Notes under the pieces: generated by a model
Seen by the model: the letters and a program-made list of their open reading frames with translations, nothing else
Databases searched by the model: none
What the model was told of the DNA's origin: nothing
Source of the DNA: Phenylobacterium sp.
GTDB taxonomy: Bacteria > Pseudomonadota > Alphaproteobacteria > Caulobacterales > Caulobacteraceae
Direction: 5' to 3'
Assembly: GCF_004297125.1 (NCBI RefSeq)
Contig: NZ_SCVD01000001.1
Coordinates: 310,001 to 374,000 of the forward strand
Length of the DNA stretch: 64,000 nucleotides
Translations under genes and position numbers: made by a program
In this document: one piece after another, positions 54,325 through 61,985 of the stretch
Numbering within the stretch: position 1 is the first letter of the stretch
Layout: each line of letters opens with the position of its first letter

Positions 54325-54355
54325 GACCGGGTTACGTCACGGAGCGAACCCGGTC
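54325..54355. repeat. Nine-base inverted repeat upstream of the ABC operon
   Basis: GACCGGGTT (54325-54333) and AACCCGGTC (54347-54355) are exact reverse complements around a 13-base loop. The element lies 88 bases upstream of the ABC ATPase start and 86 bases after the previous gene's stop, so it could be an operator for the ABC operon or a terminator without T-run. Confidence 0.5.
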
Positions 54356-54398
54356 TTGCCGCTTCGGCGACGGAGCCTGACCGGTTCCGCGACGTCGC

Positions 54399-54416
54399 CC
54401 GTGCGGATGCGCACGG
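54399..54416. terminator. Hairpin just after the TPR protein gene
   Basis: CCGTGCG and CGCACGG pair perfectly around GATG. On the minus strand it lies about 25 bases after the stop at 54441. No T-run follows, so it is a weak terminator candidate. Confidence 0.35.
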
Positions 54417-54440
54417 TCCGCCTGCGCAGGATCATGGTCG

Positions 54441-56081
54441 TCAGGTGAGGTCGAGGGGGACCTTCGCCAAGTCGCCCTGCCAGGATTTGCGCGCCTCGGC
54501 GCGATACTCAGTCGCCTTCGCCTTGTCGGCCTGGGCCAGGATGCGCAGCGCGAGCGCGTCGTGCGGCCACTCCGCGAGGCTGGCGCGGGCGGCGGCGGCG
54601 GCCTCGGTCGGCTTACCGGCCTTGAGGTAGGCGGCCGCCAGGCTGCGGCGGACCGGGTACCACCACGGGGGCGGGTCGAAGTTCCTCGGGACCGGGAAGG
54701 CCTTCTCCTGCGCCAGGGCCGCGCGCTCGAAATGCCCGACCGCCTCCCTGGGCTTGCGCGCGATCATGGCGGCGCGGCCCAGCAGGACGCCTTCGGAGAT
54801 CGTGGCGACGTCCACCTCGCCGCCGAGGTCGGCGGGTTTCGGCCCCTGGGCCCGCAGCGCGGCGATGGCGGCGGCCTCGCGGCGGACCCCCTTGGCGTCA
54901 CGCTTGGCGGCCAGCGCTTCGCCGCGGGCATAGTGGCGGTAGATGGCGAGGATCCGCGGATCGTCCTTTCCGGCCGGCACGGCCAGGGCGCGCTCCGGAT
55001 CGAAGCGGGCCAAGGCCACCAGGCTGCGGGCGCGGGAGAGGACCTTGCTCCGCTCGGGCGCGGCCTTCGGGAACGTGCGCTCCGCGTGGTCGGCGTACTT
55101 CACCGCCAGGGCGCCGTCACCGGCCATCAGGGCCCCGCCCAGACCGAACAGGTAGTTGTGAAGGTAGTAGCGCTGGCTGAGCGCGCCGGACTGCGCCAGG
55201 CCGACCTGGCTCTCGGCGTCGACCTTCAGGGCGCGCGCGTTGTTGAGCGCCACGTCCTCATAGTGACCGACCCGCATCATGGTGTGGGTGCCCATGTGGA
55301 CGAGATGGCCCGCGCCCGGCGACAGGTCGGCCAGACGATTGGCGTAGGGCAGGGCCAGCCCCGCCTTGCCCGCGAACTCGGTGGCGTGGATGTAGTAGTG
55401 GATGGCCGCGCTGTCGTCGGGACTGCGCGCCAGCACCATCTCCAGAATCTCGATGGCGCGCGGCACGCCGGAATAGTCGTCCTGCCGGGCCGGGATGATC
55501 AGCACGTGGGCGGCCAGGTTGGCCAGCATGTTGTCGGCGGGGTCGGCGCGGACCAGCGCGTCGAGGGCGTGGCCGAAGGCCTGCTCGCGGCCTTCCTTCG
55601 GCGTCTCGGCGCCGTAGCGGAGCTGGAGGGCCTCGGCGAGGCCCTTGGCGCGGACGTCGCCGGGCTTGGCCAGCTCGCCGGCCCGCCTGGCCATCTTCAG
55701 CGCGTCGATCGTCTCCAGCGGCGTGATGCCGGTATTGAGCGTCGGGCCCAGCGAGAGCGCGACCCCGGCGGCGCAGAGGCTGCACGACGGGTCGGCCGCC
55801 GCTGCGCGTGCGAACGCCGCCTTGGCCTCGTCATGGGCGAAGGCGTGATAGAGCCGCAGGCCGTGGTTGAACCAGGCCTCGGCTTCCTTGCTGGTGGTGT
55901 CGACCGCGAATGCGACGTCGCCGAATCCCGGCAGCATCACGCCGCTCGCGGCCCCGCCCGTCGGCGCCGTGGCCGTTTCCGCGCCGCAGATGAAGCCGAT
56001 CCCCACGAGGCTGAGGTCCGCGCCGATGGCGGACGGCGTGGCGGCCAGCATGGCCGTGCTGAGGGCGAGGACGAGCTTCAT
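54441..56081 (-). CDS. Exported TPR-repeat protein with HYYIHATE motif
   Basis: 546 residues from the ATG at 56081, opening a signal peptide (MKLVLALSTAMLAATPSAIG). The chain is a run of helix pairs of TPR type (WFNHGLRLYHAFAHDEAKAA; CSLCAAGVAL; AIEILEMVLARSPDDSAAIH). It contains HYYIHATE followed by PGAGHLVHMGTHTMMRVGHY, a recurrent segment of this TPR family whose clustered histidines look metal-binding. Function unknown. It stands directly downstream of map on the same strand, 32 bases after its stop. Confidence 0.9.
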   Translation of the reverse strand: MKLVLALSTAMLAATPSAIGADLSLVGIGFICGAETATAPTGGAASGVMLPGFGDVAFAVDTTSKEAEAWFNHGLRLYHAFAHDEAKAAFARAAAADPSCSLCAAGVALSLGPTLNTGITPLETIDALKMARRAGELAKPGDVRAKGLAEALQLRYGAETPKEGREQAFGHALDALVRADPADNMLANLAAHVLIIPARQDDYSGVPRAIEILEMVLARSPDDSAAIHYYIHATEFAGKAGLALPYANRLADLSPGAGHLVHMGTHTMMRVGHYEDVALNNARALKVDAESQVGLAQSGALSQRYYLHNYLFGLGGALMAGDGALAVKYADHAERTFPKAAPERSKVLSRARSLVALARFDPERALAVPAGKDDPRILAIYRHYARGEALAAKRDAKGVRREAAAIAALRAQGPKPADLGGEVDVATISEGVLLGRAAMIARKPREAVGHFERAALAQEKAFPVPRNFDPPPWWYPVRRSLAAAYLKAGKPTEAAAAARASLAEWPHDALALRILAQADKAKATEYRAEARKSWQGDLAKVPLDLT

Positions 56082-56113
56082 GAGCGAAGCATCGCCCGGC
56101 TGGCGAGGCGCGT

Positions 56114-56932
56114 CTAGGCGCTCAGGATCGGCGGCTTGAATTGGCCGGTCGGCGAGCCGGTGAAGACCTCGATCCCCTCCTCGGTGACGCCGCAGGAGTG
56201 CTCGCACTGGGCCGACAGTGACTTGTCGCGGGTGACCGCCGTCCAGCCGTCGGACAACAGTTTCACGGGATGCTTTCCGAGGTTCACCATCGGCTCGATG
56301 GTGAAGAACATGCCAGGCTGCAGCAGCTCGCCCGTGCCGCGCTGCCCGAAGTGCAGAATGTTCGGCGCGTCATGGAACACCTTGCCGAGGCCGTGACCGC
56401 AGAAGTCGCGGACCACCGAGCAGCGCATGCTCTCGACGTAGGACTGGATGGCCTGGCCGATGTCGCCGGTCCGGGCGCCGGGCTTCACGGCCGCCAGGCC
56501 GCGCTCCAGCGCCTCATAAGTCACGTCCACCAGCCGCTTGGCGCGCGGGGCCACCGGGCCGACGCCGTACATCCGCGAGGTGTCGCCGTGCCAGCCGTCG
56601 ACGATGACGGTGACGTCGATGTTGACGATGTCGCCCTCGCGCAGCACCCGCTCGCCGGGGATGCCGTGGCAGACGATGTGGTTGGGACTGATGCAGACGG
56701 TCTTGGTGTAGCCGCGGTAGCCCAGGCAGGCGGGCAGGGCGCCATGGTCCAGGATGAACTCACGCGCCAGGTCGTCGAGGTGGCCGGTGACCACGCCAGG
56801 GACCACGTGCGGCGTCAGCATGTCGAGGCATTCGGCGGCCAGCCGGCCAGCCTTGCGCATGCCTTCGAAAGCCGCGGCGTCATGCAGCTTGATCTGGCCG
56901 GTCCGGTATTCGCCCTCGAGGGTGTCTGTCAT
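56114..56932 (-). CDS. map: Type I methionine aminopeptidase
   Basis: 272 residues from the ATG at 56932 (GGAG about eight bases upstream). The pita-bread fold is recognisable from PNHIVCHGIPGERVL, the dimetal ligands in NIDVTVIVDGWHGDTSRMY (two Asp), the His of FCGHGLGK, and Glu residues in FFTIEPM and SAQCEHS. It removes N-terminal Met from nascent proteins and is expected to be essential. It is normally found close to radC and sfsA in related genomes, and here it is separated from radC by an accessory block. Confidence 0.96.
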   Translation of the reverse strand: MTDTLEGEYRTGQIKLHDAAAFEGMRKAGRLAAECLDMLTPHVVPGVVTGHLDDLAREFILDHGALPACLGYRGYTKTVCISPNHIVCHGIPGERVLREGDIVNIDVTVIVDGWHGDTSRMYGVGPVAPRAKRLVDVTYEALERGLAAVKPGARTGDIGQAIQSYVESMRCSVVRDFCGHGLGKVFHDAPNILHFGQRGTGELLQPGMFFTIEPMVNLGKHPVKLLSDGWTAVTRDKSLSAQCEHSCGVTEEGIEVFTGSPTGQFKPPILSA

Positions 56933-57088
56933 CGATATGCTCCGGCGCCTATGTCGCAACCCTAGCACGGAAGTTCAATGGCGGCGGCGTGGACACCACG
57001 CCGCGGCGCGGAGCGGAGCATGGCCGGCCGCTGAGCAGCTCGCGTTCGGAAGCTCCCCCTAACTGACGAGCCAACCGGCGGACGAAGC

Positions 57089-58264
57089 CTAGCTGGGCAG
57101 CGGGAACAGCCCCTCGGGATCGTCCACCGGGGCCGGGGCGTCGATCTCGCAGACCAGGCCGTCCGGCGGGAACCCGAGGCGCACCTGGCCCCTCAGCTCG
57201 GCGGCGAGGCCGCGTTCCAGCAGGCGCGAGCCGAAGCCTCGCCGGGCGGGCTCGGCCACCGGCGGGCCGCCGCTCTCGCGCCAGCTCAGCCGCAGGCGGG
57301 GCCCGTCGGGCGATTCGGCCAGGCCCCAGTCGATCGCCACGCGCCCCGCCCCTGTGCTCAGGGCGCCGTACTTGGCCGCGTTGGTGCAGAGTTCATGCAC
57401 CGCCAGGGCGAAAGCGACGGCCGACTTCGGCGGCAGGGTGGCGTCGGGGCCGTCGAGATGGAACCGCGCGGCCCCCGAGCCCTGCGCGAAGGGCTGTGTG
57501 GTCCGCACGACCAGTTCGCGCAGCGAGACGGAGCGCCATTCGGCCTCGGTCATCAGCACGTGGGCGCCGGCCAGCGCCATCAGCCGGCTGTCGAAGTCCG
57601 CGCGGGCCAGGGCGGTCGGGCGGTCGGCGCGCAAGGTCTGGGCCGACAGGCTCTGGACGATGGCCATCGTGTTCTTCACCCGATGGTTCAGCTCGTTGAC
57701 CAGGAGCTGCTTGTGGTCGAGCTCGGCGCGCAGCGATTCCATCAGGTCGATGTTCTGCAGGGCGGTGGCCATGCAGCTCGCCAGGGCCGCCATGGCCGAG
57801 ACCTCGTCCTCGGACGCCTCGCGGACGTCGCGCCAATAGGCCCCCAGCGCGCCGAAGGGGTCGGGTTCGCCGACGGGGGTCATGATCAGGCTATGGATGC
57901 CCGTCGGCCGGTACGCCTCGTGCGGGATCCGGTCGTCGACATAGATGTCGGGGATCACCGCCTGCCGGCGGTTCAGCATCGCCCAGCCCGAGATGCAGGC
58001 GGTCAGCGGGAATTTCTGGTCCGTCCACAGCGGGACTTCGCTGTCCTCGGCGATGTAGTGGCAGCGGTCGCCGTCGCGCAGGACGATGGCCACGCCGAGC
58101 GAGCCGGTGATGTCGCGCGCGGCGCGGCGGGTGATGTCGATGATCGCTTCGTGGGTCCGGGCGGCGCTGAGGTCTTTCACCGCCTTGGCCAGGCGCGCGA
58201 ACCGCGCCCGGGGCAGCCAGCTGACCGTGGCCCCCTCTTCAGACCTCTCCGCACGCGACGTCAT
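57089..58264 (-). CDS. GAF-containing HWE-family sensor histidine kinase
   Basis: 391 residues from the ATG at 58264, with GAGGAAGGG upstream. A GAF domain (about 30-170) with CHYIAEDSEVPLW and a long linker helix precede the HWE core: acceptor His194 in NELNHRVKNTMA, HELCTNAAKYGALS, and LRLSWRESGGPPV. GAF domains bind small molecules, tetrapyrroles or redox cofactors, so this kinase differs from the PAS-based ones in this window. No response regulator is adjacent. It lies between map and sfsA. Confidence 0.93.
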   Translation of the reverse strand: MTSRAERSEEGATVSWLPRARFARLAKAVKDLSAARTHEAIIDITRRAARDITGSLGVAIVLRDGDRCHYIAEDSEVPLWTDQKFPLTACISGWAMLNRRQAVIPDIYVDDRIPHEAYRPTGIHSLIMTPVGEPDPFGALGAYWRDVREASEDEVSAMAALASCMATALQNIDLMESLRAELDHKQLLVNELNHRVKNTMAIVQSLSAQTLRADRPTALARADFDSRLMALAGAHVLMTEAEWRSVSLRELVVRTTQPFAQGSGAARFHLDGPDATLPPKSAVAFALAVHELCTNAAKYGALSTGAGRVAIDWGLAESPDGPRLRLSWRESGGPPVAEPARRGFGSRLLERGLAAELRGQVRLGFPPDGLVCEIDAPAPVDDPEGLFPLPS

Positions 58265-58313
58265 CGGACCCTTCCTCGCTCCCCGAAGCACTATCCGGGG
58301 AGGTGTTACGACC

Positions 58314-59033
58314 TCATTGCAGCCAAGGTTGCGTATCTTGCCAAGGCACCTTTCGAGCGAGCGTCACGGAATGCGGCGTGATGGCGCAGGCGTGGGCCAG
58401 GACCTCCACGCCGGCGGCGGCGGCGGCCGTGAGGCCCTTCGCGTAGGCCGGGTCCAGGTCGTGACAGGCCTCGAAGGCGTCGCAGTCCGCCCGCTGGATC
58501 ACGAACAGCATCACCGCCCGCTGGCCGGCCTCGACCATGGCGGTCAGCTCGCGCAGGTGCTTCAGCGAGCGGGCGGCGACACAGTCGGGGAACTCGGCCA
58601 GCGTCCCTGCGCGGCGCAGGTGGCAGTTCTTCACCTCCAGCCAGCACGGCGCGCGGTCCGGATGCTCCAGCAGGAAGTCGACGCGGCTGTTCTCGCCGTA
58701 GCGCACCTCGCGCCGGTGACTAGCGTAGCCGGCGAGCTCGGGGATCGCGTCGGCGGCCAGGGCCTCCGCCACGATACGGTTGGGATGCATGGTGTTGATG
58801 CCGATCAGGCCGCCGTCGGCCTCCACCAGCTCCAGGGTATGGGCCAGCTTGCGCTTGGGGTCGTCGGACTTCGAGAGCCAGGCGGGCAGGCCGGGCGTGT
58901 TCAGACCCAGCATGGCGCCGGGATTCGGGCAATGTGCGGTGATCTCGCGCCCGTCCTCCATGACCACGTCGGCGAAGAAGCGCTTGTAGCGGCTCACCAG
59001 TACGCCGCGTTCCAGTGGTTGCGGGAAGTCCAT
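58314..59033 (-). CDS. sfsA: SfsA family protein
   Basis: 239 residues. [55 protein letters not shown] and the [19 protein letters not shown] block define SfsA ('sugar fermentation stimulation protein'), an OB-fold plus nuclease-like protein with weakly supported DNA-binding activity. The VDFLL...EVKN arrangement recalls restriction-endonuclease folds. The ATG at 59033 opens the conserved start of the family, though no strong ribosome site is seen. It is divergent from the MoaB/CinA-like gene. Confidence 0.95.
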   Translation of the reverse strand: MDFPQPLERGVLVSRYKRFFADVVMEDGREITAHCPNPGAMLGLNTPGLPAWLSKSDDPKRKLAHTLELVEADGGLIGINTMHPNRIVAEALAADAIPELAGYASHRREVRYGENSRVDFLLEHPDRAPCWLEVKNCHLRRAGTLAEFPDCVAARSLKHLRELTAMVEAGQRAVMLFVIQRADCDAFEACHDLDPAYAKGLTAAAAAGVEVLAHACAITPHSVTLARKVPWQDTQPWLQ

Positions 59034-59087
59034 GGATGGCTTTAGTCCGAAGCTGAAGGCAGCGTGATGTAGGCGAGGGATCGGCGG

Positions 59088-59855
59088 ATGGCGAGCGACG
59101 GAGAAGAACGGGTCACCGCCGCGGTGCTGATCATCGGCGACGAGATCCTCTCGGGCCGCACCCAGGACACCAACCTGCGCGACATCGCGCGGTACCTGGG
59201 CGTGCTGGGCGTCGACCTGGCCGAGGCGCGCACGGTGCCCGACGTGCTGGAGGAGATCGTCGAGGCGCTGAACGCGCTGCGCGCCCGCTACGACTACGTC
59301 ATCACCACCGGCGGGATCGGGCCGACGCACGACGACATCACCGCCGACGCCGTCGCGGCCGCATTCGGCGTCGAGCTGGAAGAGCACCCCGAGATCATGG
59401 CCATGATGACGGCGCGCTGGGGCGACGAGCTGAACGCTGCGCGCCGGCGGATGGCGCGGGTGCCGGTCGGCGGGGCGCTGGTGAAGAATCCGGTCCAGGG
59501 GCCGCCGGGCTTCACCATCGGCAATGTGTTCACCCTGGCCGGCGTGCCGCAGATCATGCGCGGCATGCTGGAGGACGTGGGCCCGAGGATGCGGGGCGGT
59601 CGGCCCACGGTCTCGCGGACGGTACGGGTGGAGGGCTCGGGCGAGGGCCAGATCGCCGCGCCGCTGGAGGCGGTGGCCAGGGCGCACGGCGACATGTCGC
59701 TGGGCAGCTATCCGTTCTTCGGGCCCGAGGGCTACGGCTCGAACCTCGTGGTGCGGGGTCGCGACCCGGCGCAGCTGGTGGAAGTGGTCGAGGAACTCGT
59801 CGCCGCGTTGCGACAAGCGGGCATCGACAACGTCCGCGAGATAGAGGTAGCGTAA
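59088..59855 (+). CDS. MoaB/CinA-N-terminal-like molybdopterin-binding protein
   Basis: 255 residues with the MoaB/MogA pattern: [32 protein letters not shown], and [15 protein letters not shown]. It corresponds to the N-terminal half of CinA (competence/damage-inducible protein A) and lacks the C-terminal nicotinamide-nucleotide amidase domain, as is usual in alphaproteobacteria. Roles proposed are molybdopterin binding or NAD metabolite hydrolysis. Confidence 0.94.
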   Translation: MASDGEERVTAAVLIIGDEILSGRTQDTNLRDIARYLGVLGVDLAEARTVPDVLEEIVEALNALRARYDYVITTGGIGPTHDDITADAVAAAFGVELEEHPEIMAMMTARWGDELNAARRRMARVPVGGALVKNPVQGPPGFTIGNVFTLAGVPQIMRGMLEDVGPRMRGGRPTVSRTVRVEGSGEGQIAAPLEAVARAHGDMSLGSYPFFGPEGYGSNLVVRGRDPAQLVEVVEELVAALRQAGIDNVREIEVA

Positions 59856-59900
59856 CAACTATATGTCACCCGGTTTTCGCCCTTGGTAAGGAGCGCTCAG

Positions 59901-60173
59901 ATGATTTCCCTGGTGTTTGCCGCCGCGCTGCTCGCCGGCGCCGCAGATCCGGCCGGCCAGGCCGCCACCGCCAAGATGGCCGCCGCGCCGTCCGCGACGC
60001 CGACCAAGGCGACAAAGGCCGACAAGACCGAGATGGTCTGCAAGCGCGAGGCCGTGCTCGGCAGCCGAATGAAGGAACGGGTCTGCATGAGTCAGGCCGA
60101 CTGGGATCAGCGCAAAGCCGACTCCCGCGCCGATGTGGAGAAGGGTCAGAGCGTCAAGCCGCTGACCTTCTAG
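59901..60173 (+). CDS. Small exported protein with EMVCKRE block, tandem copy A
   Basis: 90 residues from the ATG at 59901, eight bases after AAGGAG. A short signal peptide (MISLVFAAALLAGAA) and a Thr/Lys/Ala linker lead to a compact block: EMVCKREAVLGSRMKERVC, then a conserved QADW, ending in a charged helix. The two Cys could form a disulfide loop. Copy B directly downstream is nearly identical in this block. Function unknown. Confidence 0.85.
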   Translation: MISLVFAAALLAGAADPAGQAATAKMAAAPSATPTKATKADKTEMVCKREAVLGSRMKERVCMSQADWDQRKADSRADVEKGQSVKPLTF

Positions 60174-60215
60174 CCGGGCGGCCGGCGAGCGCCGCGCACG
60201 GGGAGTCTCTCAGCC

Positions 60216-60488
60216 ATGGTGTCCTTGATGTTCGCTGCCGTCCTGCTCGCCGCCGCTGCGGCGCCGGCGCAGGCCGGGGCGCCCACGACGGTCGAGCCCG
60301 CCGTCGCCACCGCGCCGGCCAGGAGCCCGCCCAAGCCGCGGGCCGACGAGATGGTCTGCAAGCGCGAGCCCGTGCTCGGCAGTCGGATGAAGGAACGGGT
60401 GTGCCTGACCCAGGCCGACTGGGAGCAGCGCAGGGCCGACGCCCGTGCCGATATCGAAAAGGCGCAGACGAACAATCCGATCAAATGA
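60216..60488 (+). CDS. Small exported protein with EMVCKRE block, tandem copy B
   Basis: 90 residues, same length as copy A. A signal peptide (MVSLMFAAVLLAAAAAP, ...AQA) and an Ala/Pro/Thr linker are followed by EMVCKREPVLGSRMKERVC, QADWEQRRADARADIEK. The block differs from copy A at only a handful of positions, while signal and linker have diverged, as expected for a tandem duplication under selection on the C-terminal block. GGGGAG lies about 11 bases upstream. A stable hairpin follows the stop. Confidence 0.85.
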   Translation: MVSLMFAAVLLAAAAAPAQAGAPTTVEPAVATAPARSPPKPRADEMVCKREPVLGSRMKERVCLTQADWEQRRADARADIEKAQTNNPIK

Positions 60489-60496
60489 CCTGGCCC

Positions 60497-60526
60497 ATCC
60501 ACAGGCTCGGCCTTCCGCCTGTGGAT
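60497..60526. repeat. Ten-base inverted repeat containing a DnaA-box-like arm
   Basis: ATCCACAGGC (60497-60506) and GCCTGTGGAT (60517-60526) are exact reverse complements around a ten-base loop. The right arm continues to TGTGGATAA, so the minus strand reads TTATCCACA (60520-60528), the consensus DnaA box. The hairpin lies eight bases after the copy B stop, so it may serve as a terminator, but no T-run follows. Confidence 0.55.
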
Positions 60527-60623
60527 AACCTGTGCGTTCTATATGTCCGAGCCCGCGCCGACGGCCAGCGCCAGCCATGAGCTGCGCGGCGGCCTGGCGC
60601 CCAGCGCCGGAAATCCATTCAAA

Positions 60624-60638
60624 CGTGTGGACAACACG
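60624..60638. promoter_or_regulatory. Palindrome upstream of the RND efflux operon
   Basis: CGTGT-GGACA-ACACG, with exact five-base arms, lies about 130 bases upstream of the adaptor gene. A TetR-type repressor site is a reasonable guess for an RND operon, but no regulator gene is visible in the window. Confidence 0.3.
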
Positions 60639-60769
60639 CGGAACGACAGGATCGGCTCATGCGAAAGTCTGGACAGATTGCCGCAGGGTTACCAGCTAAC
60701 CTAGCGGCGCCGCTGATGGGGCGGCCCGGCGCGGGCGTGTGCGCCGAGACCTGCGACAAGGAGCTCGCC

Positions 60770-61981
60770 ATGTCGGGAGCGGTCCGCTGGGCCGTGGGGG
60801 CCCTCATTCTTCCCCTACTTGTCTCCTGCGGGGCGAAGAAGGCCGATGGCCCGCCGCCGCCGCCGCCGGTGACGGTGTCCGCGCCCCTGGCGCGGCAGAT
60901 CATCGACTGGGACGAGTTTGTCGGGCGCTTCGAGGCGATCCAATCGGTCGAGGTGAGGCCGCGGGTGTCGGGCTATGTCCAGACCGTCGGTTTCCGCGAC
61001 GGCGACATCGTCAGGAAGGGCCAACTGCTCTTCGTGATCGACCCGCGCCCTTACCAGGCGGCCCTCGCCCAGGCCCGCGCCGACCAGGCCAGCGCGGAGG
61101 CCCAGTCCGCCAACGCCAAGGTGGAGCTGGAACGGGCCAAGACCCTGCTCGACAAGGGGTTCGTCTCGAAGTCCGTCTACGACGCGAGGCTGGCCACCCA
61201 GCGCTCGGCCGACGCCGCCGTCGAGGCCGCCAGGGCGCAGGTGCAGGCCCGGCAGCTGGACGTCTCGTTCACTCGTATCACCTCGCCGATCGCAGGCCGG
61301 GTCTCGGATCACCGGGTCGATGTGGGCAACCTCGTGGCCGCCAGCGGGTCGGAGGCGACCCTGCTGACGACCGTCGTTTCGCTGGACCCGATGCACTTCG
61401 CGTTCACAGGCTCCGAGGCGGTCTACCTGAAGTACCAAAGGGCCAACGAGGCCGGGACGCGCACCAGCTCGCGCTATGCGTCCAACCCGGTGGATATCCA
61501 GCTCCAGGACGAGACCGGCTACAACTGGCACGGGCGGATGGATTTCGTGGACAACGCGCTGGACACCGGCTCGGGCACGATCCGCGGCCGCGCGGTGGTG
61601 CGCAATCCCAATAACCTGCTGACGCCGGGCATGTACGGCCGCATGCGGCTGCTCGGTTCGGGCGCCTATACCGCCTTGTTGGTTCCGGACGCCTCGGTGC
61701 TGGCCGACCAGTCGGACAAGGTGGTTCTGGTGGCGGCCAGGGACGACACGGTGCAGCCGCGCAAGGTGATCCTGGGGCCCATCGTCGATGGCCTGCGGGT
61801 GGTCCGCAGCGGACTCTCGGCCAATGACCGGGTGATCATCGAGGGCCAGGCCCGCGTGCGTCCCGGCATGAAGGTCGCGCCGAAGGCAGGCCGGATCGTC
61901 AGCGCCGCCCCGACTGCGCCGCAGCCCAGCGTGCTGGAGCAGCCGGCCGCCCAGGCCACTACCGCCAAAAGCGGCCGGTAG
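60770..61981 (+). CDS. RND efflux periplasmic adaptor (membrane fusion protein) lipoprotein
   Basis: 403 residues from the ATG at 60770 (AAGGAG seven bases upstream) with lipobox L-V-S-C (Cys20). The MFP fold is seen as the lipoyl/barrel-sandwich segment VEVRPRVSGYVQTVGFRDGD, the alpha-hairpin (ALAQARADQASAEAQSANAK), the second lipoyl half (FTRITSPIAGRVSDHRVDVG), and the beta-barrel and membrane-proximal parts. It links the inner-membrane pump to an outer-membrane channel. The permease gene starts four bases after its stop. The upstream in-frame ATG at 60659 would hide the signal. Confidence 0.95.
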   Translation: MSGAVRWAVGALILPLLVSCGAKKADGPPPPPPVTVSAPLARQIIDWDEFVGRFEAIQSVEVRPRVSGYVQTVGFRDGDIVRKGQLLFVIDPRPYQAALAQARADQASAEAQSANAKVELERAKTLLDKGFVSKSVYDARLATQRSADAAVEAARAQVQARQLDVSFTRITSPIAGRVSDHRVDVGNLVAASGSEATLLTTVVSLDPMHFAFTGSEAVYLKYQRANEAGTRTSSRYASNPVDIQLQDETGYNWHGRMDFVDNALDTGSGTIRGRAVVRNPNNLLTPGMYGRMRLLGSGAYTALLVPDASVLADQSDKVVLVAARDDTVQPRKVILGPIVDGLRVVRSGLSANDRVIIEGQARVRPGMKVAPKAGRIVSAAPTAPQPSVLEQPAAQATTAKSGR

Positions 61982-61985
61982 TCCG

